From assembly GCA_002104905.1 (NCBI GenBank), contig MCFE01000166.1:62001-126000 (forward strand): a DNA stretch of 64,000 nt. The letters run 5' to 3'. Origin of the DNA: Basidiobolus meristosporus CBS 931.73. Lineage: Eukaryota; Basidiobolomycota; Basidiobolomycetes; Basidiobolales; Basidiobolaceae. A program made the position numbers and the translations under genes. Of the stretch, positions 30,254 to 40,955 are shown piece by piece (position 1 is the stretch's first letter; every line of letters begins with the position of its first letter). Under the pieces are notes generated by a model that had not been told where the DNA came from, did no database searches, and saw only the letters and a program-made list of their open reading frames with translations.

Positions 30254-30966
30254 CCATTATGCTCAGGTAGATGAGAATGTAGCAAATGCAGTACCCTCAG
30301 TTGAAGACCAGCAAGTAGCCCTCAAAGCATTACCACCACCTATATTAGCTAGTATGTTATCAGCTCATCCCAAGGCATTAATGAAGCAATTATGTGCAGT
30401 GGCTCATAGAATAGATGCAATGGCTCAGAGAAATCAGGAAATATTCCAGAAAGAGGATGAGCAGATAATATGTGTAGAGCAATCAATATGCCAGGTAGAG
30501 AAAGCAGTATCTTTGCTGCAAAGAAGAAACTCAAGTAGCTCTAAGTCACAGCTAAAAATTGAGCCACTTCCTGATGTAACAGCAGAGGAACACCATACAG
30601 TCTTTGAAGCCCAATAACAGTGCCCAAAGATAAAGCCTACAGAAAAACCTATCACAGCATGGGAGGGAGACAATGTGGTGTTTATACCAAAGCCTAAAAA
30701 TCAAAATACATTGAGTATCTGTGGAGCCATTGAGTGCAATAATGAAGAGTGGGCTAATATTCAAGAGGCTGTCAGATGTCCAGCAGGCCATCACCCTAAG
30801 GCTGGAATTCCATGGGACCATTGGGAACTCCAGCAAGGTAGATGAGCTTGATGAAAAAGGCAATTTGTCTACCACATCCTCCACAGCCTCCACAGCCTCC
30901 ACAATCTCCATTGCTGACAGAGTGGAGATCCCACTGACAGACAAGGCTACAAGGTCAAGAGCTTGA
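30254..30966 (+). pseudogene. family K plus-strand ORF, copy B
   Basis: Open at 30,254-30,617 (QVDENVANAVPSVEDQQVAL to HHTVFEAQ), then a stop, then ITAWEGDNVVFIPKPKNQ and EEWANIQEAV. A distal part (30,721-30,966) is rich in Ser/Thr, with a short ACAGCCTCC repeat encoding STAS. The heptad-like stretch around EQSICQVEKAVSLLQRRN supports a coiled coil. Of the four K copies this one keeps the clearest protein. Confidence 0.55.
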
Positions 30967-31370
30967 AAGACTATTATGATGCCTTCAGTGAATTTTGGAA
31001 CATTAGTAGGCACACCAAGAGGTTGCAGCACTTCTTCAAGAGCAGTGTTCTAGAAAACACACCTGAATATTGCAAGGATTACTGCAAAGACTGGCAGATG
31101 AGGTGCTAGACCTGGCAGTGCCAGCTGAACACTAGGACATGTTGGAACCAGTGAATGAACAGTGGCATAAAGTCATTGGCCTCCCATTAGAGTTGTTGAA
31201 CCAGAGTGTTATAGCAGAGATACTTGCTGAGTTGTAGATTTTAATGGAGTTACTTGCTGAGTGTGGGGTTGAGCTTAATGTCAGTGTAGGGTATAGAGAC
31301 TTGTATAGGTCAATACAATTGACAATGGAGTTACAAATGAGGTTTCAGCAGAAATAAATAAATTTGTACG

Positions 31371-31835
31371 CATGAAAAGTAAGAGAAACTGTTGAGTAAG
31401 GGAGTAGGGAGTGTGAAAAGAGCCAATAGCCAATCAATGCACACAAATGTAGGAGGTGATAGAGTGTCTGGGATCAGAAGGCAAGCAAACTGGCAGGGAA
31501 CCAATCAAGAGCCACTTAAACACTGTTGTGATTAAAAATTTTGACTAAGTTTTTGTGAAATATGAGGTGCAATTATCTTTCAACAGTCTCTGGATGGTGT
31601 CCTGATGGGATCAGTACCTCTTAGTCACAGGACTTTAACTTTGTAATGGCCTTCCGGTGGGATCATCACAATAATTTTTCATAGTGGACCTTATGAAAAA
31701 TAATTTGGTCAAGCAGGTGGATCCAGTCAATATTAGCCATTAAGATCCTGCAATGAGGCTGTCATAATGACTGCAGCTTGTAATTATTGACCCACCTCAC
31801 AATAATATGAGGGGATCACAATAGATTTGTAAATA
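31371..31835. other. unassigned sequence left of the Harbinger element
   Basis: Part of it (about 31,620-31,690) resembles 52,560-52,620 at the end of K copy D, so some may belong to family K. Includes short palindromic AT-rich stretches and no ORF of note. Confidence 0.35.
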
Positions 31836-31925
31836 GACTTGTTCCATTGTATAGTGCCACATAGTGCCAGCCTGTTTATGGTGCCGGATCAATCTGGCAC
31901 TCTATGGCACTATCTGGCACTATAA
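31836..31925. repeat. Harbinger left end: TIR plus subterminal GTGCCA/TGGCAC cluster
   Basis: After the TIR, the 90 bp contain about six copies of GTGCC(A/G) or TGGCAC in both orientations (from TAGTGCCACATAGTGCCAGC onwards). Such subterminal repeats are typical binding sites for the element's own proteins; binding is inferred. Confidence 0.6.
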
Positions 31926-32017
31926 TTTCTACCATGATGCCAGTGGTATGATACAGTTACTGGTAATTTTATTCAATCTTCCTTATGTTGCTCAGAATAG
32001 TGCTTTCCTTGCTTTAT

Positions 32018-32902
32018 TTACTCTTCATAATGCTCCAGACACATTTCTCTCAGTGGATGTCTTCTTGTATGAACATACTGTGCATTAATAAGTATCTTAA
32101 CTATTTTACCTATTCTGCTGTTTTCTCCTAAATATGATTTTCCTCTGTATTTACCTGTCAATATGCTGAATCTCTTCAGATATCCAAATGTGTGCTCTAC
32201 CCTTACTCTGAAATGATTAAATATCTCATTGTAGAGCTTCTGCTTCCTGCTAAGCACACCATTCCTTGGCTTCCTATAAACTGTAATACATCCTAATCTC
32301 TGACAATCCTCTCCTATACAGGCTACGTCTGCCATACATTTCTCCCCTCTACTAAATTCAGGATGATTCTCTACCCAGAGTGCTTTGTCATGCCTACTTC
32401 CAGCAAATGGCCCACTAAACCAGATGATGTTACCCTCAATGTCAGACAGTGCTTGAAACTTCACACAGTGTGCCTTGTACTTGCCAGAATAAAAGTGCCT
32501 CTGCCCTCTAGAAGGTCTGTTAATCCTCACTGGGAAGGTATCCAAAATACTCCTGATATGGAACCTGTTGCTGAACACTCTGGGATATGGAAGTCTATTG
32601 GAGCTTCTGAACCTAGTATTCCAAGCATGCTCTAAGTCATTCATACCCTCCGCAAGGTGGTTCTCCATTGCTGTCAGCTGGGAATGAAAGCTTCTAGGAC
32701 TTTTGTTGCCATTGATGGTGGGATGAAACCTTGTAGGGCAGTAGTTCTTGTAATAGCAGGGAAGCTTAACAAGGGATCTCCTTGAGTAGATTGGGGTTGA
32801 TGGTCCACAGTACTTGGAACAGATCTCCTCTAGTTTGTCAAAAGGAAATCCAGTGGTAGTGATGGGATTGATGAGAAAAGACCATTCAGATGAGTAAGTC
32901 AT
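32018..32902 (-). CDS. Harbinger transposase, DDE_Tnp_4 / HARBI1-like (294 aa)
   Basis: Open without stops from MTYSSEWSFLINPITTTGFP. Candidate catalytic acids are Asp in ILDTFPVRI (near residue 130), Asp in GSRHDKALWVENHP (near 195) and Glu in VRVEHTFGYLKRF (near 250), with YSGKYKAHCVKFQ and the ADVACIGED block between, as expected for DDE_Tnp_4. Length fits a compact fungal member. It excises and inserts the element in the nucleus, usually with a second element protein. The start used is the Met that aligns with the copy at 41,882, which has 14 more residues. Substitutions relative to that copy are mild, so recent activity is possible. Confidence 0.85.
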   Translation of the reverse strand: MTYSSEWSFLINPITTTGFPFDKLEEICSKYCGPSTPIYSRRSLVKLPCYYKNYCPTRFHPTINGNKSPRSFHSQLTAMENHLAEGMNDLEHAWNTRFRSSNRLPYPRVFSNRFHIRSILDTFPVRINRPSRGQRHFYSGKYKAHCVKFQALSDIEGNIIWFSGPFAGSRHDKALWVENHPEFSRGEKCMADVACIGEDCQRLGCITVYRKPRNGVLSRKQKLYNEIFNHFRVRVEHTFGYLKRFSILTGKYRGKSYLGENSRIGKIVKILINAQYVHTRRHPLREMCLEHYEE

Positions 32903-33261
32903 ATTAAAATTGATGGATGATTGTATGGAGGCGGTTTGAATTGATTCGGTGCAATCTGCGTTATTTATCTGATTTTTAATACATTATGGTTAAATCTCCA
33001 TCAATTGCCATGTATCCCATCATTATGTCGCAAAAATCATCCGCAAACAATGCCTTGGTACTTTTACTGATGCTTAACTCATAGGTCTATAATCAAATAG
33101 GAAATCTGCGATTGATGTGATCTGATCCATGTCAACATGATCCAAGATGCATCATGCATAATCTATGGAAAATTCAACAATCACATTAGTTTTCATATAT
33201 ATTTCATATAAGACCAGGTTGATGCCAATATACTGCTGTATAAGTATCCAAATCCATTGCT

Positions 33262-34494
33262 ATGGTTCCCATACCAAGCCTCAACTCATCTCTAGTACAA
33301 CCCAGACAAAACCCATCCCCCAGCTCACAAACGTGGTCCGGACCGGAAAAGTCGATGTCAAGTCTGTTTGAGTTCTTGCCAAATGATTTTAGTATGGCCC
33401 AAGTGTCTATGATGAGCCTTCATACAGATATTTGGGCACTACTGATTAATCTAGCAGAACTAGATACCTCAGAGAGTCAACAAAGATGGAAGAATTTGAG
33501 TAGAAAGCTGTGGCATGAGTTCTACATCAAGATGCCAGCCAATGTATGTAAAAAGATATATAACAAGACAAGTATTGAAATCAAGAATGAGCTGAGAGTG
33601 AGGGGATTTGACAAAGAATCCGCGCGGGAACAATTTCATGTGCAATTTGCACAGTACGGGCCAGACATGTTTGTTTGTGCCTCAACTTTGGGAACCAAAG
33701 AGATTTTGAATGAGTTTTTGCCTCAAATGACTAATGTATTATGTGATATATTAGTAGAGCTAAGTGGCTTCCAAGAGCAATATACACAGGACTCATTCAG
33801 GCAACAGCTCCAAAGTATCAGACAGAGGGTAAGTGAATACCTTGAGGAATCAGATGGTGAGCTTCAGGAGGAAGAATACAGACCGCAAGCAACATCGTCC
33901 AGATCGCACCAGCATGCCTTGCTGGATTCCCTACCATCTCTTGCAACCACAGTGCGCCGGCTCATGTCAGTCCAGACCACGCCAACACCCTTTACCAGAA
34001 CGCCCCGCATCAAGTCAACGCGCACGCTTCAAAGCCAAACTACAAGTACTTGCCAAACTGCTCATTTAGACACAAGTCCATTGGAGTGGACCAAGTCACG
34101 TCAACATGCAGCATCACATCAAACTCAGCCAAGGGCCATCTCAATGCGTCAAGGCACGCCTGCGTATGTTGTTTTGCCTGACCATCAGCAAGTTACTTCT
34201 GGTGAACTGACTGATGATGACCAACATGAAGTGCCTCAACCACTGGAGCCCTTGGCAAGTAAAAGAACACGTCAGCGTGTGGCACTACAGGCCGGTTCAG
34301 TTGGTTTAGTTGGAGCAATCCAGCATGGCCAAGCTGCAGCATTGCACTCATCAACCAGGAGGCAAAATACTGACTACAAATACACAAGTAGCCAAGATGA
34401 TAGTCAGCCAGGAAGTAGTATAGGTGTGCAAAGTGAGTCACTACCAAATGCTTCAGTAGTAATCCCTGTGAGAAAACAACCCAGGAGAAGATGA
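33262..34494 (+). CDS. Harbinger accessory protein (up to 410 aa), CpG-depleted copy
   Basis: Divergent partner of the transposase. The likely start is the second Met (33,355, reading MSSLFEFLPNDFSMAQ), since the first 31 residues are low-complexity Pro/Ser/Gln. Residues 35-200 are predicted helical and conserved (RWKNLSRKLWHEFYIKMPAN; KIYNKTSIEIKNEL), in the place of the Myb/SANT-like protein of other Harbinger elements, though I see no clear SANT motif. The second half is Ser/Thr/Arg-rich and ends KQPRRR, a possible nuclear signal. Many Arg codons of the other copy (CGN) are changed to other residues here. Confidence 0.7.
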   Translation: MVPIPSLNSSLVQPRQNPSPSSQTWSGPEKSMSSLFEFLPNDFSMAQVSMMSLHTDIWALLINLAELDTSESQQRWKNLSRKLWHEFYIKMPANVCKKIYNKTSIEIKNELRVRGFDKESAREQFHVQFAQYGPDMFVCASTLGTKEILNEFLPQMTNVLCDILVELSGFQEQYTQDSFRQQLQSIRQRVSEYLEESDGELQEEEYRPQATSSRSHQHALLDSLPSLATTVRRLMSVQTTPTPFTRTPRIKSTRTLQSQTTSTCQTAHLDTSPLEWTKSRQHAASHQTQPRAISMRQGTPAYVVLPDHQQVTSGELTDDDQHEVPQPLEPLASKRTRQRVALQAGSVGLVGAIQHGQAAALHSSTRRQNTDYKYTSSQDDSQPGSSIGVQSESLPNASVVIPVRKQPRRR

Positions 34495-35236
34495 TGTGAT
34501 TGCCTTGAATTGCTCACATTTGTAATGATCCCAACAACCCTTTTTTTTTGCGATCCAAATTGAGCCATTGCAAATCAGTGATCATCAAATTTTTGATATA
34601 AGTAATATCAAGGTTGTCTCATATTTGAGACAGAACCTCTATAAATAAACACCCTGCATATACATATGTCATCTGTAATACCAGTGCAGCTATTGGATCT
34701 GTTTTGCACCTACACAATTGCTTGCGTGCTGGCTATGACACCTTGTCCAATCACTAGGATCAGGGATTTACTTGCTCAATGGGCAAAATGGGATATTTGA
34801 TGGTGAATCAGGTAGCTTTTTCAGTAGTCAATGAGCCAATTGGGGGCTGCCAGCTTCAGGATACTTTTGGACCAATTAACCACTGAGATATTGTCCAATT
34901 GGATTGAGGGTAACCAAAATGGTAAGTATCAGTGTAGTTTATAGTGTGATACACATTTATTTCCATTTACATTAAAGAAACATATCCAAATACCGGATTT
35001 TACCTGCCATAATAGCGGTATCCAATTGCGCACATGATGCAAACATTATGAGTTTGTGCAATCATCCATGCCAACCTCATTGTGTCAAATTGTGCCATAG
35101 TGTGCAAGATCGTCTTGCATAGTGCAAAATTGTCTCAGAACAATCCTGCCTTCTGGTAGCTATAATATTGCGCCCAATTGTTCTTTACAACCGTGGATTG
35201 CGCCGCGCGCCCTGGCATGGTATGATGGAACAAGTC
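34495..35236 (+). other. Harbinger 3' non-coding end
   Basis: About 740 bp, conserved in 43,463-44,204 and, in part, 17,170-17,607. Includes a T9-10 run, an AATAAAC near 34,644 (polyadenylation-like), a GGTAACC palindrome and subterminal TGTGCC/GTGCAA blocks before the TIR. Confidence 0.6.
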
Positions 35237-35244
35237 TAATATAC

Positions 35245-36320
35245 TTAACAGAGTCCAAAAAGTCCTTTGACAGGAATTGAATGGCATTTGTACAGTTCTC
35301 TAGCAACAACAGTTACTTGAATGGAGCCAACTGGCCTGTTCATTCAATTGCCATATATGGTGAAAAACCTGATGACATTTTCTCAGCCTTGTTGCAGACA
35401 TATTTTGGCATTATAGCAGCAGTATGGAAGCCTACTGCTAGTGCTGCAGAATGCCAGCCCACCAATTTACCAAACAGTGTTTCCTTTGCTACCTCCCCTT
35501 GCACCATTCAAATACACCAATGCAGGATAACCCCAATTTATCTGCTTACGCACAACTATCATGGGTATTCCATATTTAGTTGGAATCAAAAGAAATTATG
35601 GCCTGCTGCTTACTAACCTCTACAGATACACACACCTGCTGCTCTAGACACACTGGTATCACTTCAACTTTACAATGCTTCAATGTGTTACTTGCAAAGT
35701 TATCTTATACCTATGCTGGTAATATGCACATCTTGCATACATATACTTAGTTGCCATCACTTTTGCCCTGAATACCACTTGCATATCTGCAAAATACTTC
35801 TTTTGTACTCAGCCAGTATACTCCTGCTCCCTGGATTCTAGTTGCCCTTGTAGGTACACTCTGGTTCAAGTTTGAGTGAATCCTGTATTAAGTAGTGTTG
35901 CAATTGGCTTGTGCTCAGTGGAAGCCCAGCATACTATGGTAAAGTTGTCCGTATGAGAGCTAGTTGCTTGTTGCATCCAACCCAACTTTGGATTACTTGA
36001 CTGGTTATCCATGTATTGGGACTGCTTAGCTTCTTAATTGCCAAGGCTTAGGTGTCTCTATGTGCATATCTGTGCTTAGTATTTTCCAACTCTTCCTGGT
36101 TGTCCTCTATGTTCCTACTTATCATATTCATGATGGACCTGAATGTGATATTCTTGGTGAGATTTGGATATGGGGGTACTTCCAACTTAATTTATCTTTC
36201 TATCTCCCAACACATCCACTCCATAGGAAACTCTTAAAAGTTGAGGCAAGGTCCAATGCTTTTCACACACCGAGCTAGATGAAACAGAGAATGGATGCAG
36301 TAGTGGCAGAGATCTGCCCA
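35245..36320. repeat. repeat family S, longer copy
   Basis: Directly right of the Harbinger end. A plus frame (35,281-35,616) encodes 111 residues (start MAFVQFSSNNSYLNGANWPV), whose second half matches the minus-strand translation at 2244-2005. The remaining part, to about 36,320, has only short frames. Whether coding is on the plus or minus strand is unclear, and the family is not identified. Confidence 0.45.
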
Positions 36321-36399
36321 TTCAGCTTTGTATCTTGTAGTATAGCCACTCATACCCTGTCACAAACTCTTTAGAAAAGCCAGCTATCTTGCAAATGGC

Positions 36400-37640
36400 T
36401 GGCATATCTCCTATTATATGATAATGTGCACTTTGATATTCCCTACTGCAAATACCAGGAGAAAAATGGTTGGAAAACAGCTTGCTCTGATATTCAGTGC
36501 AATAAGCATGGCTACATTCAAAAAGACCATGTTGACAATGTGCCTGTTGAGGGTAATAATGAAGACTCCTCAGGCTCTTAGTCAAGTATGCAATTAAGAA
36601 TTAGAGCTGCAAGCTGGCCATAGTGCTTTGGCAAATAAGAATGTAGTAAATGCAGTATCTCCAGTAGAAGACCAGCATACAACCATCATAGCATCACCAA
36701 CACCAGTATTTGCAAGCATATTTTCAGCTCAAATCAATTGATCAATGAGGCAATCAGGTAGAATGGCTAAAAGTATGGATGCAATAGCCCAGAGAAATCA
36801 GAAAATAGTCAAGAGACAGGATGAGCAGATAATAAGTGTAGAGCAATCCATGTTCTAAGCAGAGAATGCAGTATATAGGCTGAAAAGAAGGAACTCAAGT
36901 AGCTCAATGTCTCAGCCAAGATTTGAGACATTTCCCAATGTAACAGCATAGGAACATTGTGCATTCTTTGGAGTACAATAACATTGCCTGGAGATAAAGC
37001 CCACAGAAAAACCTATCACTGCATGGGAGGGAGACTGTGGAGTCAATACCTGAACCTAAAGATCAAAAGACATTGCAGAAGTGTGAATCCATTGAGTCCA
37101 TTGATGCAGAGGGGTTGAATATTAAGGAGGCCCTTGGAAGTCTAGCTCAGCATCACCTTAAGGCTGGCATGCTATGGGATCATCAGCAAATGCAGGCCAA
37201 GCTGAATGCAATTGACTTAGTCCATAAGAGTATGCTGGATTCAGTCAAGCTAACAGGTCTTGGGCCAGCGGTGTTATGCTAAGAAAGTATCTCAAGAATA
37301 ACAGAAGCTATCAAAGTCAAAAGAACAATGGTGCCATGGGAAAAAACCAGCAACTTCTGCAAGAGCCCATCAAAAGCACAGCCAAAAGCTTTAAACCGGC
37401 AGTAGAGTAGCATCAAGCAACAAGAAGAGTGCTGGTATGGGACTAGCTGGCAGAAATGGATGCAGCAGTGCAGAGTTTAGGAAGGAATAAGCATAGTTCC
37501 ACTGAAGAGTCACTCAGTCAAAGTATCAGTGAAGGACCTTGCAGTGACAAGAACCAGTAGCTTCCTCAGGAGCCTGTCATAACCAAGGCTAAAAGCTCAC
37601 AATGAGTGGCAAGGAAACAACTGGTTGACAAAAGAGTGAC
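36400..37640 (+). mobile_element. repeat family K, copy C (plus-ORF half)
   Basis: The central region (AAACAGCTTGCTCTGATATTCAGTGCA) and the plus ORF are present; the minus ORF is missing. The ORF is broken by stops (e.g. near 36,740, 36,858 and 36,951), then reads open for 81 codons at 37,037-37,282 (KPDQ-like block, then HHLKAGMLWDHQQMQAKLNA). It is followed directly by the R4 repeat. Confidence 0.5.
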
Positions 37641-38035
37641 AGTGTGGTGATATAAAAGCCCAAGGGAAATACATGTCCAACATTTCTCAAGTGTTTTTGG
37701 TGGGGTGCTCACTGGGTGCAAAACCTCTGGCAAAAGCTTGCCAGGAGTACTTGGGCTTTGTCCCTACTCTAATGTGAAGGGATATAAAGCCACAATCTTG
37801 TCAAGGGAGAACTATTAAGCTACAATCCTATACTTAGTTGGCATCTTGACAAAGTATATGCTGGGTTCAGTGTTCTTTGGGATAACAATGTACCAATGCT
37901 TCCAAAGTCCATGCAACTGTCAACTCCACCTGCAAGGACTTGATGATAATACAGCTGTAGTCAATACTTACACAGACAGAAAAGTATCTTGGCCTGTACA
38001 AGAACAAACTTGGGAAAGAATCAAATATAACCAAA
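37640..38035 (+). repeat. dispersed repeat R4 (about 390 bp), plus copy
   Basis: Starts near TATAAAAGCCCAAGGG and ends near GAATCAAATAT. The same sequence lies inverted at 44,205-44,590, and its first 170 bp at 40,605-40,773. A 67-codon frame (37,846-38,049) is open, but the inverted copy has stops in that frame, so coding is doubtful. It may be a non-autonomous element. Confidence 0.6.
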
Positions 38036-38660
38036 GACACCTACTCTGAGTACTCCTTACAAGTAGTGCCTCAAATTTCAGTTGGCTATCAGTGTGGTTA
38101 CCTGGGAGTGTCCTGTGATCTAGGATTGGAAGCTCAGGTAGAAGCAGGTGGCAGTGATCACACTAATCAACAAGTAGGTATATTGATAAAAGGGATGATG
38201 ATTTATTGTTGAGGGATTGACTCCCTTATATACTTTTCTCACTGGCTAAGTGATTACTAATCATGGTGTTGCAGAAGCTTCCAGAGATCAATGAAAACTG
38301 TAACAACATCAGAATCACTCAAGAATGTTTGTAGCATATGCCAGAAGGTTCTAAGAGGCACAGCACATCCAACCAATCAATGAAAATGGTAGTGATGGTG
38401 ACACTGTTTGCTCATATGCCACAGGTTGTGCAGCAGGTACTTGCCCAAAATAGAAGCACTTATATCCAGTAATCTTACATATGGTGCGGGATAAATTATG
38501 CAACAAATAGGCAGGTATCGTAGTTAGCCAGCTTTTGGGATAGTACGGATCAGATTAGACAAATGGGACAAAGCTAAAATAAGAGTAGTAGAGAAATAGG
38601 GAGGTAGAAACTATGGGAATGGGCACATCTGTCAGTGGGTGTTGCTGCAACCTCATTACA
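38036..38660 (-). repeat. 3' LTR of gypsy family 2 (about 620 bp)
   Basis: On the minus strand it starts TGTAATGAGGTTGCAGC. The adjoining internal sequence GCTGAGAGTGGGGTGGA is a good polypurine tract, followed inward by integrase, so this is a 3' LTR. The outer boundary next to R4 is approximate. Confidence 0.7.
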
Positions 38661-40095
38661 TCCACCCCACTCTCAGCATTGGGCTTAGGTCAATGCAAAA
38701 TAATCTAGATGTGCAAAATTCCTATGCTTGAATAACATAAGCTGGTTACCTGTATCTGGTGCTCTTAGTTAGGTGTTGTCAAGTTCAGATATGTAGTAAC
38801 TTCCATTTCCAATCACTTTGGAGATCAGGTAGGGGCCAGTCCATTTGTTGCCAGACTTTCAGCTTCATTGTTTGTCCAAGGTGGAATCATAGAGTAATAC
38901 TGGGCCTCATAGTGAACATGGCTTTGGCCTTGTTGAGTGTAACTTGTCAAAGGGTGCCATGTTCTTCAGTTACATCTCTGTAAGTTGCTCCACAGCTCTG
39001 TTGATATTTAAATCATGGTGATCAAGTTGCTGCTTGAGAGTTCTCAGGAGGTCTTCAGTGTGCATATTAAATTTTCATTCTGATGCATTCCACATGGTTG
39101 TGTCTAACTCAACTGTTAGAATGCAGTCTTGTCCATAGAGTAGCTTCAGTGGTAATAGTCCAGTTTTTCTCTCAGTATTAATACTATCTGCCTAAAGTGC
39201 AAGATGCAACTGCTGTGGCCATTTTCAAGTGTTTTAGCACTTGGATGGGGTACTAACTAAAGGTCCATGTGCTCTTTCCACCATTCTATTGGCTTGAGGG
39301 TGGTAGACTGTAGTAAAATCAATCTGTATCTTATACCTTGAGCACAACTCTTGGATCATCTTGGATGCCATCTCTCCTCTGTCATCAATAAATTGCTGGG
39401 TGCAGCCAAATTTGCAGATAATGTCCTCAAGTATAAATATCCATATAGTACGACTCTTGTTATTGGGCAACACTGGGGCTTCTGCCCACTCATTAAGTTC
39501 ACATGTAGCAAAAATTAGGTACTTCTTTGATCCAGCTGTTGGGATATGAATGAGATTGATGCCAACCTTTTGCCATAGGCAGACTGTGTCAGGAGGATGC
39601 AATGGCACTTCTTAATGCTTAGACAATCACTTCTGACAGGCTAAGCATGACTCAACAAAGTGTTGAATACCATAGGACATGTTTTTCTGGTAGTACCTCT
39701 GGGCTGTGGTATTGTAGGTAGCTTCTTGACCTCTATGTCCTCCTGGCAGTCCTTGGTGGATACTTGTCATGATGCTTACCTGTACTTGTGGAGTAGTAAC
39801 AACTCCTCTTGGTATAAGTCCTAGCTTCAGTTTCTCAAAGAGGAATTTACCCTTGAGATAGTAGTGGTGTGCCTTCTTTCTGAGTTTTCTATATTCATGA
39901 GGTTCCATTCAGCTAGGCTTCTTAAGTGTCACCAGATGCTCTATGATCAGATTCCTGGTAGTTCTCTTTTGGTCTTTTATGGCAATCTGCCAGATCTCTG
40001 CATCAATCATGTTGTCAAAGTTGGTCTAAGTCAGCTAATTAATATGGTCCCTTCCTGGATAGTGCATTAGCCACAACATTTGTCTAGCCATGAAA
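38661..40095 (-). pseudogene. pol: gypsy family-2 integrase remnant
   Basis: Frame 39,908-39,627 holds the integrase zinc finger (HQGLPGGHRGQEATYNTTAQ, then FVESCLACQK, H-x-H..C-x2-C). Frame 39,608-39,234 holds the core: VGINLIHIPT (Asn for the first Asp), FIDDRGEMASK, and YHPQANRMVERAHGPL with the Glu. The C-terminal part (to 38,661) is broken, with a residual KLKVWQQMDWPL block like a GPY/F module. It is only distantly similar to family 1. RT of the same family is found at 45,479-46,138. Confidence 0.75.
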
Positions 40096-40102
40096 ATGAC
40101 TA

Positions 40103-40390
40103 GACTTGTTCCAATGGATAGTGCCACATTGAGCCATGAGTGCCAAATGATGCCATAATATGCCAGGGAGGCCAAGTGGACTTATACTTGGCCACAGAGT
40201 GTGAAATACAGTTATTCATCCTTGCACAAAGCAGCCCCTGTGTTCCACCTATTGTGCAAGCAAAAATTTATTTTTTGACCTTTTTTTTGGGATGGATATT
40301 GTGCATGATCTGTAAGTGGACAGAAGGACTGAAGACATGCATCTGGTACTGAATACCCATGGCACTCTGAACCTAGCTCTTATGGCTTGT
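40103..40390. mobile_element. Harbinger left-terminus fragment
   Basis: Begins TAGACTTGTTCCAATGGATA and continues GTGCCACATTGAGCCATGAG, matching the Harbinger left end for about 40 bp, then diverging while keeping GTGCCA-type motifs. No right end was found. It may be a non-autonomous derivative. Confidence 0.45.
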
Positions 40391-40394
40391 AATA

Positions 40395-40542
40395 TGACAC
40401 AAAAATGCATGACACCATCTTGGTCTACTGGTCCTATCTAGCACTACAACTGGTTTGTATAGGCTTTACCTTAAGGCTAATATCTAAATACAGTGCCTGA
40501 TAGAGCCAGTGGACCAAGATAGTGCCATGCATTTTTGTGACA
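40395..40542. mobile_element. 148-bp MITE-like inverted repeat
   Basis: Left arm 40395-40444 starts TGACACAAAAATGCATGACA; right arm 40493-40542 is its reverse complement with about 7-8 mismatches in 50 (starts, reversed, TGTCACAAAAATGCATGGCA). The loop is 48 bp. Flanks show no clear target duplication. The form is that of a small non-autonomous DNA transposon; no parent was found here. Confidence 0.65.
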
Positions 40543-40604
40543 TGTTACAATGAATACCTCTGATACACCACACTGCTCTACTTGTTGTATAAGCTTGTAA
40601 TACT

Positions 40605-40773
40605 ACCTAAATAGTCATCCAGTGTGATGGTGTATAAGTCCAAAGGGCAAAATGCGGCCAACACTTCTCAAGTGTGAATGTGTGTGGGGTGTTCACTGGG
40701 TGCAATAACCTCTGGCAAAAGCTTGCTAGGAATTCTGGGTCTTTTGTCTAATCTAATGTGAAGGGGGATAAAA
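40605..40773 (+). repeat. R4 repeat, truncated copy cut by the Harbinger element
   Basis: Matches the first 170 bp of 37,640-38,035 (GTATAAGTCCAAAGGG to GTGAAGGGGGATAAA), then stops exactly at the Harbinger TIR at 40,774. Confidence 0.65.
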
Positions 40774-40955
40774 GACTTGTTCCGTTGGATAGTGCCACAT
40801 AGTGCCAGCCTGTTTATAGTGCCGGATCAATCTAGCACTCTAGGGCACTATCTGGCACTATAATTTCTACCATGATGCCAGTGGTATGATACAGTTACTG
40901 GTAATTTTACTCAATCTTACTTATGTTGCTCAGAATAGTGCTTTCCTTGCTTTAT

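Larger units (their letters stand above)
28571..31370. mobile_element. repeat family K, copy B, interrupted by a solo LTR
   Basis: Left part 28,571-29,562 matches the minus-ORF region and the central region of copy A. Right part 30,254-31,370 matches the plus ORF. The 29,563-30,253 stretch between them is a gypsy-type LTR missing from the other copies. The 3' side continues to a conserved stretch near 31,140-31,350 not seen in copy A. Confidence 0.55.
31836..35236. mobile_element. PIF/Harbinger DNA transposon, near complete (3.4 kb), CpG-depleted copy
   Basis: Terminal inverted repeats GACTTGTTCCAT (31836-31847) and ATGGAACAAGTC (35225-35236) enclose a transposase gene on the minus strand and an accessory gene on the plus strand, transcribed away from a shared 360-bp centre. 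Subterminal GTGCCA/TGGCAC motifs cluster at the left end. Flanks are AAATA and TAATA; an exact 3-bp target duplication could not be settled. It matches 40774-44204 closely, but many CG positions there are TG or CA here. Confidence 0.88.

Noticed and set aside
31831-35240. Exact 3-bp target duplication (TTA/TAA type) for the Harbinger copies
   Set aside because: Flanks can be read as AAT/AAT if the TIR is extended by one A, but this fails for the second copy, so I do not claim it.
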